The notes below the pieces were generated by a model. The model was not told the DNA's origin. It searched no databases and worked only from the letters and a program-made list of their open reading frames with translations. Shown in pieces: positions 44,250-46,241 of a stretch of 46,241 bases of DNA (position 1 is its first letter; the number at the start of each line of letters is the position of its first letter). The position numbers were made by a program, and so were the translations under genes. Source of the stretch: Gammaproteobacteria bacterium (lineage in GTDB: Bacteria; Pseudomonadota; Gammaproteobacteria; GCF-002020875); assembly GCA_018648825.1 (NCBI GenBank), contig JABGQL010000142.1:1-46241 (forward strand), given 5' to 3'.

Positions 44250-46241
44250 AAACCCTCCATATTATAGGGAGCCACCTCTCCCAACTGCTCTTTCAGCTGG
44301 TTGATCTCTCTCTTCATCTCAATCACTCTATTTTCGCGCTCTACAAAGGCTTGATGGATCATCTCCATCTGCCCCATCTTCTCTTTCAGCTCATCACTGC
44401 GCTGCTGTAATTGCTTAGTGAGTTGTTCTCTTTCATCCAATTCCAGCTCGGTACGGCGCAATTGAGAAATGTCTTTGATAACTAAAATGACCTGCTGAAG
44501 CCTCTCCTCACTATCCTCATGCTCCCCTTGTACTGCAGTCTCATACACCACCTTTCCAGAGATCAGTACCGGCAGTGTTGAGCCGTTAGCCAATCGAAGT
44601 TGCCTCTCCATGCCCTGAAATGTGCCCTGCTCATCCGGATAGTCCAACAGTCGGCCAAATGGAGTGGGTTCAACTTGCAACCAATCCTCCACAGTAAAGG
44701 CATCTCGCATCACCACAACTACAACGGGTTCATTATCCCTCTGCAGACGATAGAGATTAAGCTGTACGGAGATCGGAGTGCCATCACCACAGCGTGCGGT
44801 CGCCACCTGATTCTCTCCAACCATTCGTGAGCGCCCTCTGGCAAGAAAACTGGTCCACAGTGTCGCATGTTGGTGCTGCATCTCCGCAGGGAGCAGTTGT
44901 TCGATATTCATCCCCTCCATACTCTTTTCAGAGTAGTGCAACAGTTGATGTGCTGCATCGTTGGCTATATCAATGGTTCCATCTTCCCGGCTGAGCCAAG
45001 TAGCAAGTGGGGCTTGATGGAGAATCTCTTCAAATTGCTGCGGATTCTGCTCCAACCGGGATTGCATATGCCCCCCAAGCATACGTGTCACCTCTGTTGA
45101 GAAGCGCCCTCTCCCCAGCTGTTGCTCCTCCTCATCAAAAAGCAGCTGGAGTGGTTTCCCCAACAGCTTGTCACTACTTACCCCCATGGTTTGAGTAACC
45201 GCACGGTTGACCTGTTTGATATCCCCCTGTTGGTCAACCACAACCAGTAGGTCATCCATTGCCGACAGCGCCTCTTCCACATTGTGCAGTGAATTTTTAC
45301 TCTGTTGCAGAGCGTGAGCCATCTGGTTAAAGGTGGCTGATAGTTGCCCCAACTCATCCAGACTATTGGTGTTAATTCTGGCTGTAAAGTCTCCTCTTCC
45401 AATAGCCCTAGCCATCCCCATCAAACGTTCAATGGGGCGTACAAAAAGCTTTGTAGAACGAACCACGATGGCAATAATGAGTAAAGTTAGTGTCAGCAGC
45501 ACTGCAAATACCATCTCGCGCAACGGGTCCAGAATGGCTGCTCCCGGAAGTGTTCGGATCAGGGTCCAGCTACGCTCATCATCATCAGGGTGAATTTGAA
45601 ACTGCTCTTTGGAAACTACTCGGTGTAGCGAGGGTACCCACTGAAAGGTGCCATCTGGGGGGATCACTTGCAGCGCCTCTTTGCTATCAATACCGTCAAT
45701 CCAATATTCAGGAAAACGATACTCTGGATGCTGAAGATCAAAACCAAAGCGCTTCTCTTTGTCGGGGTGATAGAGATACTCTTGCTGACTATTGAGCAAC
45801 CAAGCCTGACCACTCTCCAGTTTCAGTGCTTCCAGCATGCTGTTCATATCAATGTTGATCACAACAATCCCTCGTACCTCCTCCTGTGTACCGTATAGAG
45901 CCTTGGCAACCCGCAGCACAGGGCGATGAGGCTCTTCGATCTTACCATTTTCACGATTCAGATTGAGGGGGGAGAGGTAGTATTGATCAGCCGGCAGCTG
46001 AATTGCCTGTTTAAAGTAACCACGGTGTGATTTATCCTGCCGACTCTCTGTGGCGACAATTTGGACCGCCCCTTCTGCAAAGGAACGGTCCAGTCGCACC
46101 TGCTCTATTCCAAACTGGTCAATAAAACGAATTTGGAGGTAATTACCCTTCCCCTTCAACACCGCAGAGAACATGTTGACGACATTGTTGTACTGCAGCT
46201 GAGGCACTGTAAAATCTGCAGTCACTTGCTGGTCATAATGG
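44246..46241 (-). CDS. Cache/HAMP/PAS membrane sensor without kinase domain (N-terminus off window)
   Basis: The frame continues past the right edge (HYDQQ precedes the ORF-track GTG at 46225), so the N-terminus and TM1 are missing. Visible: a dCache-like periplasmic domain (LQIRFIDQFGIEQVRLD, GIVVINIDMNSML), TM at about 230-252 of the visible part, HAMP (RPIERLMGMARAIGRGDFTA), and at least three PAS domains (DLLVVVDQQGDIKQVNRA; FEEILHQAPLATWLSREDG; and one before VILVIKDISQ). The C-terminal coiled coil ends AFVERENRVIEMKREINQLKEQLG. The sequence stops there with no H-box or HATPase. It probably transmits its signal to the neighbouring HNIGN kinases by contact. Confidence 0.9.
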   Translation of the reverse strand, partial: HYDQQVTADFTVPQLQYNNVVNMFSAVLKGKGNYLQIRFIDQFGIEQVRLDRSFAEGAVQIVATESRQDKSHRGYFKQAIQLPADQYYLSPLNLNRENGKIEEPHRPVLRVAKALYGTQEEVRGIVVINIDMNSMLEALKLESGQAWLLNSQQEYLYHPDKEKRFGFDLQHPEYRFPEYWIDGIDSKEALQVIPPDGTFQWVPSLHRVVSKEQFQIHPDDDERSWTLIRTLPGAAILDPLREMVFAVLLTLTLLIIAIVVRSTKLFVRPIERLMGMARAIGRGDFTARINTNSLDELGQLSATFNQMAHALQQSKNSLHNVEEALSAMDDLLVVVDQQGDIKQVNRAVTQTMGVSSDKLLGKPLQLLFDEEEQQLGRGRFSTEVTRMLGGHMQSRLEQNPQQFEEILHQAPLATWLSREDGTIDIANDAAHQLLHYSEKSMEGMNIEQLLPAEMQHQHATLWTSFLARGRSRMVGENQVATARCGDGTPISVQLNLYRLQRDNEPVVVVVMRDAFTVEDWLQVEPTPFGRLLDYPDEQGTFQGMERQLRLANGSTLPVLISGKVVYETAVQGEHEDSEERLQQVILVIKDISQLRRTELELDEREQLTKQLQQRSDELKEKMGQMEMIHQAFVERENRVIEMKREINQLKEQLGEVAPYNMEGL

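Overview
The window looks like chromosomal DNA of a gammaproteobacterium. It carries the conserved block thrS-infC-rpmI-rplT-(pheM)-pheS-pheT-ihfA-merR, a membrane-type RNase E with a long low-complexity tail, and bioA, ppnN (LOG family) and yjbQ. Genes are tightly packed and often overlap by 4 bp. No transposon, phage or CRISPR was seen, and I would not name a genus. The accessory content is dominated by membrane sensors, which suggests a free-living or environmentally exposed cell that tracks many external signals.

Layout, left to right: (1) 1-1591, a hybrid histidine kinase with two N-terminal REC domains, cut by the left edge. (2) 1718-5764, an unrecognised secreted/flagellar-like or cytosolic hypothetical, ppnN, yjbQ and bioA. 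(3) 5748-13382, signalling cassette A on the minus strand, in transcription order: degenerate HD-GYP protein, stand-alone response regulator, PhnD-like binding protein, kinase, PhnD-like binding protein, kinase. (4) 13492-15992, an unrecognised 637-residue protein with a P-loop at its extreme C-terminus, divergent from a low-molecular-weight tyrosine phosphatase. (5) 16106-20774, rne with a long structured leader, a TM protein whose N-terminal coding seems to run upstream of its first ATG, a MerR regulator and ihfA. (6) 20928-27890, the translation block, with a Phe-rich pheM leader peptide embedded in an attenuator, an ATC start on infC, and tRNA-Val(GAC) with its own promoter and terminator. 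(7) 28042-31372, an MHYT hybrid kinase with a single-domain response regulator. (8) 31601-38076, a TetR-regulated RND tripartite efflux operon. (9) 38043-46241, signalling cassette B on the minus strand: a kinase-less Cache/PAS sensor (cut by the right edge), bacteriohemerythrin, PstS-like binding protein, 1197-residue kinase and a REC-kinase fusion.

The main discovery candidate is the pair of cassettes A and B. Together they hold four histidine kinases whose phosphoacceptor box reads HN[IF]GN instead of the usual HE-[LF]R-TP. Their ATP-lid motif contains LH or a related form (GLHAVGN, GLHNSGN, DLHNIAN, GLHSVAT). They are encoded directly beside orphan periplasmic binding proteins (two PhnD-like, one PstS-like) that have no ABC permease or ATPase. 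Both cassettes also carry a REC domain with an insertion of roughly 30 residues between helix 1 and strand 2. I infer two paralogous systems in which a soluble binding protein reports a phosphonate/phosphate-like or other small anion to an unconventional kinase, with output through expanded receivers and, in cassette A, a degenerate HD-GYP protein.

The best regulatory features read directly from sequence are the pheM attenuator, the infC ATC start with its Shine-Dalgarno, the tRNA-Val promoter and terminator, the TetR-site palindrome and the hairpin-rich rne leader.
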